A DNA stretch of 64,000 nt, from assembly GCA_032207245.1 (NCBI GenBank), contig CM063504.1, forward strand, positions 18,864,407 to 18,928,406. Reading direction: 5' to 3'. The position numbers were made by a program, and so were the translations under genes. Shown here one piece after another: positions 1-11,810 of this stretch; within the stretch, counting starts at the first letter, position 1; the number at the start of each line of letters is the position of its first letter. This DNA is from Pardosa pseudoannulata (taxonomy: Eukaryota > Arthropoda > Arachnida > Araneae > Lycosidae). Under the pieces are notes generated by a model, which was not told the origin of the DNA, did not search any database, and was given only the letters and a program-made list of their open reading frames with translations.

Positions 1-1700
1 GTCATAAGATCAGCTTGGGACTTCCCGTGGGTAGGGAATACTTTCAGATACTTTAAAATTCGTGAAAATAATCGGTTTACGCCTTCCCATTATTGAGTCG
101 TTTCCGATTAAACCTTGGTTTTGTTGCCATATACATCAAGAGAATGTCATTTCGGCTTCGCCCATTTCCTTCATTCTTCTAAAAGAAAGAAGTCTCAGGA
201 TGAGATACTTGTCTTGGATCAGCCTAAACAGATTATTACTTTGGAATAATTCATAAAGAAAAAGATAAATAAAAAACATATATTTTTCTAAATTTTGGCC
301 ATTATTTTATGTTGTGACAAAATCTTTTTGTTGTTGTTAAAGGTGAGCTAATTCAGATTGGCATTTAGTCCATTTTTGAATGTTTATATACATTTAGGAC
401 AGAATCGATACTTAAACTCACTGGTCTGATTCGGAATGGTAGTACATTACAGGTTTGGACATTAACCAAAATTTAATCACTTATGCCAAGATCGTACTTA
501 ATTTGAGCCACTTTGAGTAGAGTCATAGAAAATAGGTATCATGTAGACATCTTTTGGAATTCAAGCAAATATTGATTACAAAGGATTTGTTTTCAAAGCA
601 GTGACATCTACATAAAGTACCAAATTTAATATTTATAATGTACCAGATGGAATTTAGTCCGAAGCATAAATAATTTTTAGGGGTAGGTTCGCTCTCAGTT
701 GGAAAAGTTTTGTTTGTCCTGTTGTTCATTGGCAGTAAAATAAATATAATCTAATTTTTTCATGTCAATCACTAGGGTTGATACTAGAGAAAGAAAATCT
801 ACAAACATCTGCCAGACGTCCGGATTATTTTGATGACAGAAATAGTGATCTTTAAATTTTAGAGGAATTCCTGCACAATTTTCACAATATCAGAAATAAG
901 ACTAGGTACCTATTGTGAAACCTAGTTCTTTTTATTGCAAGATTTCATGGTCAGAAATTTCATTACTGATATTCTTGCATTTCTAGCGATTCGAAAATCT
1001 GCTTCAAACATTTCATTAGGTCTCGCCTAGGAAAAACGTTAACTAGTTTCCGTACCACTAAATCTTTAATACAGCTATAAGTCTTTGTGTGCAGTTATTT
1101 CTTTTAGATAAGGTTTTAATTTTTTAGATAATTTGTATTACATATTTCATACCAAGTTAGTTTTATGTCACAGTTTCTTTGGAAATACAAGCAAAAAAAT
1201 TTAGATGTATAAATATACCAAAGAATAAAGTATAGACTAAACTTATTAAGATTAGTTTAAAAAACATTATGTTTCATTTTCTGTATATGTTTGTTTTCAC
1301 AATTTGCTGCAATTAAGCTTTAACATCCTGAAACTTTTCTCATAGATGTCTATTTAACTGATTAATTATCCTTAATGGATACACGTCTCATTTCGAAGAT
1401 CATCCATACTCTTAAAGGGTTGGACTGATTAATTATCTGAAAGATGTGTGCTAGTTTTTTTCTCGTCCATATACTTAAACGGCAGGACAAGATCTAAATG
1501 TCTTCTTAATAGTCTACTCACCTGCCTATAGAGCTAAGTTTATCGTAAGGGAAGTACCTTTAAAAAGTATAGCTTCTTAAAAAAATCGTAAGCTTAGAAT
1601 GATGGTATCAATTTTTTAAGGCTTGGTGTATGGAATTTAAGGCCCGTCTCCCAGAGCAGAGTAAATGAGTCAGTGCTATGATGAACTACCAAAGCAGATT
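1..1700. other. No gene seen; AT-rich sequence with a small diverged duplication
   Basis: No coding pattern or splice-linked open frames are visible. The only structure is a diverged direct duplication of about 65 bp: a GATTAATTAT block followed by a CATCCATACTCTTAAA stretch near 1360-1420 recurs as GATTAATTAT and CGTCCATATACTTAAA near 1426-1485. Short open frames here look like chance. Confidence 0.6.
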
Positions 1701-1740
1701 GTCTCTCTCTCTCTATATATATATACATATATATATATAT
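1701..1740. repeat. Compound (CT)n(TA)n microsatellite
   Basis: A CT run passes directly into a TA run with one CA interruption. It is short and shows no flanking transposon end. Confidence 0.9.
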
Positions 1741-2161
1741 CCTTTCCAATTTCAGAGTGTTCATTTCGGCATTGCGTAGTATACTCTCCTGTGTCTAACA
1801 TATCTTATGCTATAATGGCTAAGAATGTATGATGAGATTCTAATCTAGAATATAAATATTCTAGGCCGCAGTTTACCTGCCCCCCTGCATCGTGTGAAAT
1901 AATTTGGACCTATAAAAACATAGCCGTATCGAATAGAATATGTTGATTATGAAAGGTTAAACCCTTTATGGAAAGCTACTCTTAGAAAACACATTAGTTA
2001 TGCATTTGTCATATAGGAAGAAATAGATATCAAAAAATTTCACGCAATCTCCCTGATTCATTCGGGCAGATTCCAGATACAATTAGCTTCTAAGCAGTTA
2101 TATCCCACTAAACATTAGTTCCTCGTACAGTTCCGTTATAATGAAAGTTACTAGTTTCTAC
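1741..2161. other. No gene seen
   Basis: Unique-looking AT-rich sequence. It contains a small C run near 1878 and no recognisable repeat or coding segment. Confidence 0.5.
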
Positions 2162-2722
2162 CAGGGCCGTAACTAGAGCGTGGCAAAGTGGGCATTAGCC
2201 AAGGGCGCCGCACCATGAAGAAAATGGGGTCAGAAAGAGGACGATTCGTCCCAAGTAGAAATAAGGAAAAGTTAAAAATAAAATTTTTTATTATAAAATC
2301 CAATGTGTTTAAAAATTATTTTTTATAAATTTTTTTTTATTTTTTTATTTTTTTTAAATGCTTCTAGAGACTAAACCTATTACAGATTCTTACAAAATGT
2401 TTACTAAACGCTCCTAATAAACCTTAATATCATTTATATATTAAAGTATATTAGGAGGTATTTGTTTTAAATTTTGAATTTATTAAAGCTATTAAAATTA
2501 AATTTATATTTAGAAATTTGCCAATTTTTTTTTAGGAAAATTCAACGTCTATATAAAAAATAATCCCTTTAAATAAACTATTCAATTTATCGGCAAAATA
2601 ATACCCCCAAAGTGTTCAAAAATATTTTAAGTGAAATATTGAAGGAAAAATAAAAAAAATAAATTTAAAATTAATATTTTAAGAACTTCTTAAGAATTAA
2701 CAAAATATTTTGTGATTTTATT

Positions 2723-2807
<85 letters not shown>

Positions 2808-2927
2808 AGTGTGTGTGTGTATATATATATATATATAACGTATTTATGTATTTTATCACTATATTTGGCAGCAGGGGCGCAGACCAGTTTTTTGCCACGG
2901 GTGCTAAAGGACCTAATTACGGCCTTG
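2162..2927. mobile_element. Possible TIR DNA transposon relic
   Basis: The left edge reads CAGGGCCGTAACTAG and the right edge, reverse-complemented, reads CAAGGCCGTAATTAG, which gives an imperfect terminal inverted repeat. The flanking 8-mers GTTTCTAC and GTTTTGAC match at six of eight positions, as a decayed hAT-type target duplication might. The interior is AT-rich, holds a large TA array and has no transposase frame. The termini resemble those of many non-autonomous hAT-like elements, but the superfamily assignment is a guess. Confidence 0.4.
2727..2837. repeat. (TA)n-(GT)n-(AT)n microsatellite
   Basis: A TA array of about 78 bp is followed by a GTGAGTGTGTGT segment and a second short AT array. 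It lies inside the possible transposon at 2162-2927. Open frames on both strands here are Tyr-Ile dipeptide artefacts. Confidence 0.95.
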
Positions 2928-2994
2928 GTTTTGACTAATCTAAAATAAAACTTTTAAAGACACTTTAAGATGATCAACAAACACTTATAACCTG

Positions 2995-3220
2995 CGTCTT
3001 AAAGCATCGTAGGATTGTCTTTTATTATTGGAGTTCGTGGGTTCAAATATCACTGCTGGCACGAAATTTTGCACCCGTTCATAAAAGATGTTAAGGAATA
3101 TATACCTTAAATATCGCCTCCTAGCAAGGAGTCTCCTACCCTGAAGTGACTAAGATATCCAGCATGCCACGCTGAAGTATCCTCTAACTTTTGTTCATCC
3201 TCAGGAGGAAGTGCATTTTC
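2995..3220 (+). mobile_element. tRNA-like retroposon fragment (unassigned family)
   Basis: The segment TGGAGTTCGTGGGTTCAAAT is a good B-box/T-arm match, but the A-box side is decayed. The following 150 bp (CACGAAATTTTGCACCCG, then a CTCCTAGCAAGGAGTCTCC hairpin-like stretch) does not match the tail of SINE-A, so this is either another family or a chimera. No target duplication was found. Confidence 0.35.
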
Positions 3221-5670
3221 TCCTGATTCCGAACTCTATACTCCATACCAACCTCTCAGCGAGAGGGCATCCAAACCAAGAGTTAACTCAATATTTTACT
3301 AAATGTTTATTTCCCCTTTATAAAGTAGGTAAAGTAGTATTTATAATAACTGCAGACCTCTCAGTAGGCTATGGGAACATTGTTAATGTACTCTGCGTTA
3401 TTAAATTTTAACTTTCTTAAATTGACACACTATTCAAGTTTTATGAGATTTTTGATAATTGACCTTAAAGCAATACATTAATTATACTTTAATTTCTATT
3501 ACAGAAAAATATTTTTTTTAATTTGATATTGAGAAATCAATTTGTATATTATTAAAACAGATAAATTATATGGAGTAATAATATATTTTAAATTATAAAA
3601 ATTATATTTTGAAATACTTGCGTTATAGTTTAAAATCTAAAATTAGTCAAATTAAATAATCCTTTAAAGTCTCTGTATGATCATAACACTACTTATTTAT
3701 ATAAACAACAGTAAAATTAAAAAGAAACCATACATTTTTGTGGTATATTAAAAAGTAAAATTTATAATAAATTAATTTTATTAATTTAAAAAATATCAAG
3801 ATATTAAGATTTGGCATACATTTTTTAATAACATAAAATGAATTGACGTATATAAAAAAATTTATTTTAAGTATAGTGTATTAAAACATTATATCAATGA
3901 AAAATATCAAATACATTTTTCAAAGTGGTTTTATAAAAAACGGATCTATAATAAAATATTTTTAGAAACCTCGAAGTGTACCTTTAACGTATAATTTTAA
4001 AGAATTTCTGGGAATTCCGTGCAATGTATCATGATATTTGTTTTAAATATAGACTTCCTGCCACTACTAAAATTAAGAGTATCGCAGAGAACATTCTGGT
4101 ATAGTGTAACAGCTTGTCGTGTACTGCATTCCTAGATCTCCAATTTCTCATAAATATTTTCAACGCCATTGTTGATCCAACTGCCAGATTTATGAGGGTA
4201 AAGTAAATATGGGGATAAATTTAGACGAAAATAAATACACTTTACCACCGTTAATAGCGAATTTAGAAACTTAGAATGTCTCTTTCGAATGTGTAGAGCA
4301 TTTAGAGTTATGTTTTCATAAAGAGAAAGCTCTGATTTATGTTTAACTTACTTTTTTCAACTTTTGTTAGTAATTTTTGAACAATTTCTCTAGATATGCA
4401 TGAAATTTAATATTAAAGAATATATATAAAAGGGGAAAATATGGGGAAATATATGAAGGAAGAACTCCACTTTATGTTTTAAATCTTTTTTTTTAAGTAG
4501 TTGGTCTTTAAATACTGAAATATCTGTATAATAATCTCTAACTGCAGTACAAGGGACCATTTTGTCTTATTTTTTTTATTTCTTTTTTCAGTTTTGAGAA
4601 ATGTAATTTTCTTTTCCAAAACCATTTCCATGTGTTTTATATTGTATACATAGTGTGCTGATGCATATATGTATAAACACATATGTATACTGTATAAACG
4701 GGTTTGTGTTTGTACATATTATGCTTATACGAATGTATTGAGTATATAATTATGTAACCATAATTATAAATTCCGTCGAAGTTAGAACAGAATTCGAAAC
4801 AATTTTTTAGTCTATTCAAAAGAAGAAAATAACGGTACAACTGAACCTATACTAATGTAGATTGAGCTATACTAATGTAGTATGATATATATTTATACAA
4901 TGAATTCTCAGACATGTTATGACAAACATCTGTGTAATATCAATGATATATTAAGGTCTTCCCTTGCTATATTGAAAAATCAAATACTTACAAAAGCATA
5001 AAGTAGTCTTTTATAATTAGATAGCATGCTGAGTGATGATATATATCTATGCATATATACGTTGTGGAGGTGCTTATTACTTGTAACACGAAATATTGCT
5101 CTTGCCTTATTAAATATAATGGTAGTAATAAACAGAATGATCTACTTATAACAGAAATAATCTTTAAATCCCTGAAAACAGCCTTTGAAACATGACAAAA
5201 TATATATAGATTAACTTTACATAATCCTAAATTTTAAATTTTAAATTGAATGAACGCTGTCGTGTCTACGCATTCACAATCTTTTCCTTTTTTTTCACGT
5301 ATGCAGCCTATCAGAAAACTGTTCTAAAGTTCAAAGAAACAAATTCAAAATCCTCGGAAAAAATCATGAATAATAAAATGTACAACAGCTTTGCCTGTTA
5401 TAAACATTTTATATTGACAAATACGAAATTTCCCGCAGCTATAAACTCTGATGTTTAGTTTTTGTTCAATTTTGATACCTTTTTAACAAGCACTATTTGA
5501 TCCTAGTTTTCATTTTTAAAACATATGCTTGTTGTACATACATTTTACCTATGCGATAAATAGAATTTGTGCTATTAAATACTGCATAATATACATTTTC
5601 TAAACTGTATAAAACATACCCTATATGACAATAGCTTTAATATACTTTATTATTAAGAATTATTTTTGTA
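3221..5670. other. No gene seen; very AT-rich
   Basis: Long AT-rich sequence with only short chance frames on both strands. A 14-bp motif CTATACTAATGTAG occurs twice, at 4847 and 4867, as a tiny tandem duplication. No transposon end or tRNA-like unit was recognised. Confidence 0.55.
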
Positions 5671-5690
5671 TTAACCCTCTCGGTGCTCAT

Positions 5691-5755
5691 CCCGCGATTT
5701 CCACGGGCAACATAAATGTAGCAAAATTTGCGCAACCCGTGATTTCCGCAGGCAA
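5691..5755 (+). repeat. Subterminal 20-bp repeats of the piggyBac element
   Basis: CCCGCGATTTCCACGGGCAA at 5691-5710 and CCCGTGATTTCCGCAGGCAA at 5736-5755 match at 17 of 20 positions and are spaced 45 bp start to start, just inside the left terminus. The first copy has a CCCG...CGGG dyad. Subterminal repeats in this position are often transposase-binding sites in piggyBac elements; that role here is inference. Confidence 0.6.
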
Positions 5756-5936
5756 GCATTTTAGCCGTCTATTTAACTGTACAACCACTCTTTCCCCGTT
5801 TATTCTTTCATTTTAACTTTACTGTGATTTTTAATGGTTTATTTAGCATTAAACTGGCAGATGGCTTTGTCTACATTTATGCGAAATATAGAAGAATATT
5901 TTGTAGCATTTTGAACGCCCTGTTCATAGCTGAAAC

Positions 5937-6302
5937 ATGTCTGTCAGGAAGCGTTTCGCGAGTGATACAACCTATACTCCTGACGATATTTCGGCCACTG
6001 ATAGCACTTCTGACTCTGATTTCAAGTATATTGAAGATAGTTATAGCGAAACTGTTGAGAATTTCTCGGATTCCTCTGCGGATAGTGATGAATCTGAAAA
6101 TTTATTTTCTATTTAAAATGTTCGACAGTGGTTCAAAATTGATATGCAAAATATTACACCAGCTCCTGCTTCATTTCCTTTCCTTGGAAATCATGGACTA
6201 AATTCCAATATGACATGTAATGCAACTGTTTTGGACTATTTTGAACTTTATTTTGACGAGGTTATGTTGCAAATAATAGTAAAAGAGACCAACAGTACAT
6301 GA
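5937..6302 (+). pseudogene. piggyBac transposase N-terminal fragment
   Basis: ATG at 5937 opens a 59-codon frame rich in Asp, Glu and Ser (SDSDFKYIEDSYSE), the acidic N-terminus usual for piggyBac transposases. A single TAA at 6114 interrupts it. The same frame then continues for 61 codons to TGA at 6300 with clear family features: a W-F-K-I-D segment, FPFLGNHGLN (family pattern F.G..G+N) and VLDYFELYFDEVMLQIIVKE followed by TN. That is the start of the DDE_Tnp_1_7-type domain. Homology stops abruptly before the first catalytic Asp region, where the internal deletion lies. No product is expected. Confidence 0.85.
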
Positions 6303-6315
6303 GAGTAATAGACCT

Positions 6316-6525
6316 ATGAGACTAACTGCTCGACACTTTGCTAGCCATATACACCCAAATCCCATCAAGAAAGAGAATCGTAAATAGTGTGTTGTCTGTT
6401 TTTAAAAAAAACTGAAGGTGGAACAAAAACTTCGAAAAGAAACGCAAATTTGGTGCAAGGATTACGAGGTAGGACTTTGCATCGAGCCTTGTTTCGAAAT
6501 TTATCATACAAGACTTCATTTCTAG
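6316..6525 (+). pseudogene. piggyBac transposase C-terminal Cys-rich fragment
   Basis: This reads from an ATG at 6316 in a frame shifted relative to the upstream fragment. It begins RLTARHFASHI, which matches the linker before the C-terminal zinc-binding domain. After in-frame stops at 6385 and 6400 come a CVVC pair and KETQIWCKDYEVGLCIEPCF followed by EIYHT. These give the paired Cys and Cys-His pattern of the piggyBac C-terminal cysteine-rich domain, which binds terminal DNA and helps nuclear localisation. The junction with the N-terminal part is only about 14 bp away. Confidence 0.8.
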
Positions 6526-6831
6526 TAAATGTTTTGTAAGTCTTTTGCATTTTTTAATTAATATATACGTTTTGCTTATGTATTTTGTAAAATAAATGAT
6601 AATTTAACCAAGATTTATTTTCAAAATTAAGCTTTTATATCATTATTCTACAATTTCATTTTTCTGAACAACTTTCTCTTTTAGGACCTAATTCTACATC
6701 AAAAAAACTTTTACAAAAAAATTTTTGTATATTTTAACTCTAAAATGTATATAGATTTGAAATATGTAATAAAAAAATTACGCAATTATTGAACCGATTT
6801 TGATAAAATAAATACGCAGCTAGAGGGTTAA

Positions 6832-6975
6832 GATATATATTAAAAAAGTCTTTTTTAATAGCATTCCCTATATAATAATAGTCTAATTTATCTGTCCGTC
6901 TGTCCTCGAATTTATGAAGTTGTAGCACCTGGAATGGATAGAGACATCCGTATTGGATTCTTGATCTGTTAGGGT
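6832..6975 (+). repeat. Candidate dispersed-repeat end (TATATAATA...TCTGTCCGTCTGTCC)
   Basis: Just outside the piggyBac element, a TATATAATAATAG stretch is followed by TTTATCTGTCCGTCTGTCC and a non-AT-rich 70 bp. The wording resembles the heads of the (TA)n-linked repeats at 14.1, 45.5 and 55.5 kb, but there is no second copy of this exact segment in the window. Confidence 0.35.
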
Positions 6976-8161
6976 TAGCAAAATTCATAGCTAGTAAAGT
7001 TTATCTTCTCTTAAACTATCGATCAGATTCTAAAATGAATTGGTATAAATGTGCTTCATATCACATCGAAAAATACTGTCGTCTTTAAAACGTTCGAAAT
7101 CCACCCTTTTCCAGCGTTTAATGCCATTATTTTAAGCACACTTTTTCCCGGTTAAGAGCAGCCGATTAATTTTATCACATTATCCTTAGATGAAAATAAC
7201 ATATTTTCTAGCATTATGACGTCATTCCTTTAACCATCTCATTTAATCGTTTCTTATTTTAAATTATTTAAATATCATCTGCATTATTTTCAAACATTTT
7301 ATCACTGAACTTAGATATTACTTAAATATTTTTCTTTTTTCTATTTGTCTTAAATAATAGATTAGGTACATATGTGATAGTTATAAATTTAATCCTCGAC
7401 TATATTTTGTTGCAATGAAAATTTTATCGCCAGTATTAACAAAAAAATTCTTTTCATAAAGGTCTAGGAATCTATTTCACGGACTAATAAATAACTAGCG
7501 TTTAAGTTATACATCTTTAAAAATTAAGAAGTTTGTTCGTTTGTGTGTTTGTTTTTTAAACACAACCACATGGTTTGACTAAATGAATTCAACGTGATTC
7601 TAAACTGCATTCACAGTTTCGGGAGACTTTAGAGGAGTAAGAAGATAAAGAAATTATTGAGTGTGTACCGGATAATTCTCATCCAAAAAACAATTTTTTT
7701 ACTTGCCTCATAGGGTACTTTACAATTCTGGAAAATTAAAATTTTTACTGATCTCGTCTTATGACGGGCTAAATGCTAGTATTTTAAGTTTGGGATATTA
7801 TAAAGTATTTTTATTCTAAATAGAATATGTAACAGTAGTGTTTCTACCATCATTAAAACTGTATAAAATTCGAATATTCTGAAAGTAGTCGAAAGTTGTC
7901 TTTTCTCGCTGCTGCACATCTTTTCGTAAACCATAACTGAACACAAAGGCTGTTCTACCCCTGATGTTCCTACCCTTCACTCATCAATGTCTACTTAATA
8001 GAAGTAAAAGTTCATTGCCTTCATTATATAGCGTAATTTGATTCGCACAACTTTGGCGAAATTTATCTACGTCAGTGCCCCCTATCATATTCGTCAATAT
8101 CACGGTTGTCTGGATATCCCTCCTACATTAATCACGTTCATTTGAAAGAACCGTCATTAGA
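6976..8161. other. No gene seen
   Basis: AT-rich, without recognisable transposon ends. A less AT-rich stretch at about 7900-8150 immediately precedes the tandem array but shows no coding pattern. Confidence 0.5.
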
Positions 8162-10575
8162 ATAATAGGAAGATTCCCACTTAAAGAAGCCTTAAAAATA
8201 TTCATGTATAAACCTTTCTCTACCGTGCGAAATCTAAATTAATGCAATATCTAATCTAATTAATGCAATATATTTAGTTTTATATTGGTTTGATGTCTAC
8301 GATATTTTTATTCATTCTGCATACACTTTGAACTAAGATTACAAAGTTATGGATTCCGATAGCTGTTTTTAGAACATAATGTGTGCATAATTTTCAAAAC
8401 GTATTCTTGTAAAATTTCATTGGTTATTAAATAGGAAGATTCCTACTTAAAGAGGCCTTAAAAATATTCATGTATAAACCTTTCTCTACCGTGCGAAATC
8501 TAATCTAATTAATGCAATCTAAAAATCTAATTAATGCAATATATTTAGGTTTATATTTGTTTGATATCTACGTTATTTTTATTCCTTCTACATACACTTT
8601 GAACTAAAATTACAAAGTTATGGATTCCGATAGCTGTTTTTAGAACATAATGGGTGCATACTTTTCAAAACGTATTAGTTGTAAAATTCCATTGGTTATA
8701 AAATAAGAAGATTACTACTTAAAGAAGCCTTAAAAATATTCATGTATAAACCTTTCTCTACCGTGCGAAATCTAAATTAATGCAATATCTAATATAATTA
8801 ATGCAATCTAAAAATCTAATTAATGCAATATTTTTAGCTTTATATTTGTTTAAAGTCTACGGTATTTTTATTCATTCTGCATACACTTTAAACTAAGATT
8901 ACAAAGTTATGGATTCCGATAGCTGTTTTTAGAACGTAATGTGTGCATACTTTTCAAAACGTATTGGTTGTAAAATCCCATTGGTCATTAAATAATTCCT
9001 ACTTAAAGAGACTACTTAAGATTCCTACTTAAAGAGGCCTTCTAATGCAATTAATGCAATCTAAAAATCTAATTAATGCAATATATTTAGGTTTATATTT
9101 GTTTGATGTGTACTATATTTCTTTTTCCTTTTACATACACTTCGAACTAAGATTACAAAGTTGTGTATTCCTATAGCTGTTTTTAGAACACGATGTATGC
9201 ATATTTTTCAAAACGTATTAGTTGTAAAATTTGATTGTTTATAAAATAATAGGAAGATTCCTACTTAAAGAAACCTTAAAAATATTCATGTATAAACCTT
9301 TCTCTACCGTGCGAAATCTAAATTAATGCAATATCTAATCTAATTAATGCAATCGAAAAATCTAATTAATACAATATATTTAGTTTTATATTTGTTAAAT
9401 GTCTACGATATCTTTATTCATTCTACATACACTTTGAACTATGATTACAAAGTTATGGATTCCGATAGCTGTTTTTAGGACGTAATGTGGGCATACTTTT
9501 CAAAACGTATTGGTTGTAAAATTCCATTGGTTATAAAATAATATGAAGATTCCTACTTAAAGAAGCCTTAAAAATATACATGTGTAAACCTTTCTCTACC
9601 GTACGAAATCTATATTAATGCGATATCTAATCTAATTAATGCAATGTAAAAATCTAATTAATGCAATATATTTAGATTTATATTTTGATGTCTACGATAT
9701 TTTTATTCATTCTACATACACTTTGAACTAAGATTACAAACTTATGAATTCCGATAGCTGTTTTTAGAACGTAATGTGTGCATGTTTTCAAAGCGTACTG
9801 GTTGTAAAATTCCATTGTTTATAAAATAATAAGATTCCTACTTAAAGAAGCCTTAAAAATATTCATATATAAACCTTTCTCTACCGTACGAAATCTAAAT
9901 TAATGCAATATCTAATCTAATTAATGAAATCTAAAAATGTAATTAATGCAATATATGTAACTTTATATTTGTTTAATTTCTACGATATTTTTATTCTTTC
10001 TACATATACTTTGAACTAAGATTACAAAATTATAGATTCCGATAGTTGTTTTTAGAACGTAATGTGTGCATACTTTTCAAAACGTATTGGTTGTAAAATA
10101 ATAGGAAGATTCCTACTTAAAGAAGCCTTAAAAATATTCATGTATAAACCTTTCTTTACCGTGGGAAATCTAAATTAATGCAATATCTAATCTAATTAAT
10201 ACAATCTAAAAATCTGATTAAGCCGAAGAATTGCCGAATGGTTAAGGTCCTGGCCTTCGGAACTGGAGTTCGTGGGTTCGAATCCCACTGTGGCATGGAT
10301 GTTCGTAGCCGCTCGGAATCGGCTTTAAGCAGTAGGTCCCGGTCTCATTAGCCCTCGTGTTGCAAAAAGTAGACCGTAGCGAACCAAAACCAACAGAATC
10401 TAATTAGTGTAATATATTTAGCTTTATATTTGTTTAATGTCTACGATATTTTTAATGATTCTGCATACACTGTGAACTAAGATTACAAAGTTATGGATTC
10501 CTATAGCTGTTTTTAGAACATAATTTATGCATACTTTTCAAAATGTATTGGATGTAAATTACAATTGGTTATAAA
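8162..10575. repeat. Eight-unit tandem array, ~280-bp unit
   Basis: Units begin with an AGGAAGATTCCTACTTAAAG block near 8167, 8433, 8704, 8993, 9251, 9541, 9831 and 10103. Each contains CTTTCTCTACCGTGCGAAAT, several copies of a sub-motif CTAATTAATGCAAT, and GGATTCCGATAGCTGTTTTT. Unit lengths run from about 255 to 292 bp. Unit 4 lacks the TATTCATG...GCGAAATC block and carries an extra CTACTTAA duplication. Unit 8 is split by a SINE. No open frame persists across units. Spacing is too long and identity too low for a CRISPR array; it is an old satellite-like tandem repeat. Confidence 0.95.
10221..10396 (+). mobile_element. SINE-A, full-length copy inside the tandem array
   Basis: A tRNA-like head has the A-box GCCGAATGGTTAAGG and a perfect B-box GGGTTCGAATCCC at 10274-10286. 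A conserved body follows (GGAATCGGCTTTAAGCAGTA, GGTCCCGGTCTCATTAGCCC, CTCGTGTTGCAAAAAGTAGA), ending in an ACCAAAACCAA tail. It interrupts array unit 8 between AATCTGATTA (10211-10220) and AATCTAATTA (10397-10406), which act as a 10-bp target duplication with one mismatch. It is transcribable in principle by RNA polymerase III and depends on a LINE for mobility. Confidence 0.92.
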
Positions 10576-11810
10576 AATTCTAGAAATAGTTAAACATCAC
10601 TGAAAAATTTAGACCTGAAAATATGAAATAAACTATCACTATTTATTAATCCATCATCTGTACTTTCTACACGTATATATAAAATTATCATTAATTTATT
10701 TTTAAATTCAGTGAAGATATTATTGGAATCCCCTAATTAATAGATTAAATTGCGTTCATTAATTAACGAAAATATAATTTTCAAAGGAGCATTTTTTTCT
10801 AATCTGTAAATTACTTTAATACGTTAAAGTAAATTAAGAGAAGAAAACGGCCATAAAAAGAAAAAAGATATAAACCGTATATCAATTTTGGAGCCGCTTT
10901 TCAATTTAAGTGTTCAATAAATTTTAAGTGTTGCCGGCGAGGCTAGATTTATAATAAAGAAATCTACAGTACTTTATTTTCAAGAATTTGTTTTCCAAAC
11001 AATCCCTTTCAGTATAAATCATTTGAAGTCTGCAAGTTTTCACGGAACGCGTTGAGAAAAAAAAAAAAAAAAAGAAGTTGCCCGCGGCATTAATTAACCG
11101 CCATCATCAAGCTGAGAAATAACGATATTAAGTGAAACTTAATTATTACTTTGGGCAAGTGACGTGAAAAATATGTGCTACCGGTTAAACACAAGAGCGT
11201 CTTAGATGCTAACCATGGCCCATCATCGGCAACTTCTTCTGCAGTGGTCCCAAAAATAACTACAATAATTACATAAACGGTTTTCGAGGTAGTTAGACAA
11301 TTAACATTTTTTACGATTATTTTCCAGTTTTTTTTTTATTTTTATTATATCTTATGAAACAACTTATTCTAGAGATAGTCATTTGCCTCCATACAAGACT
11401 TATTAGAAAAGCATATCCAGTTGACCTTTTTGTTATCATTACCCGTTGGGTTTTCGCCATTATCAGGTTTTTCAGTTATTATTTATGATCCATTTTCTTT
11501 CTTCCTTTTCTTTTAATAATCATAACTCATTCAGCATACCAACAATTTAAGTCTTCCTGCGAAATGTTTAATTCCGCGGAAGAAGGTACAGACATGAAAA
11601 TGAAGTTTGAAAATTACATTGAAACAAGAGTTCTGTTCAGAGAACAGTTCATTATTTTATTTATGGCCATAAAAATACACTAAAATGCAATAAGAAGCAG
11701 AGTTTTTTTCAGTAAATGTCATTTATTAATGAGGAACTTAACGACTGTTAACTAACGACTGTTAGAAATATAGTTTTACTAGCATTTGCCAATGTATTAG
11801 GTTTGGGTTT
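10576..11810. other. No gene seen
   Basis: AT-rich, with an A run of about 19 near 11056. The stretch at 11080-11260 is slightly more mixed in composition, but no exon, tRNA-like or transposon signature was recognised. Confidence 0.5.

Larger units (their letters stand above)
5671..6831 (+). mobile_element. piggyBac-type element with deleted catalytic core
   Basis: The element is bounded by TTAA on both sides. Its ends match as an inverted repeat: TTAACCCTCTCGGTGCT on the left, and TTAACCCTCTAGCTG as the reverse complement of the right. TTAA targets followed by CCC are the signature of the piggyBac superfamily. Inside lie a decayed N-terminal transposase segment and a decayed Cys-rich C-terminal segment, in plus orientation and almost adjacent, so the central DDD catalytic domain is missing. 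At 1.16 kb it is under half the roughly 2.5 kb usual for an autonomous element. It cannot encode its own transposase. Confidence 0.85.

Noticed and set aside
5824..6201. 125-codon plus-strand frame over the piggyBac element
   Set aside because: Wrong frame. The real transposase remnant reads in the frame starting at 5937; this one is a hydrophobic shadow.
10221..10300. tRNA gene calls at SINE-A heads
   Set aside because: A- and B-boxes are good, but the acceptor ends do not pair and each is followed by the conserved SINE body, so these are tRNA-derived repeats and not tRNA genes.
8162..10575. CRISPR-like regular repeats
   Set aside because: Eukaryotic context, whole 280-bp units repeat with no unique spacers, and units are diverged.
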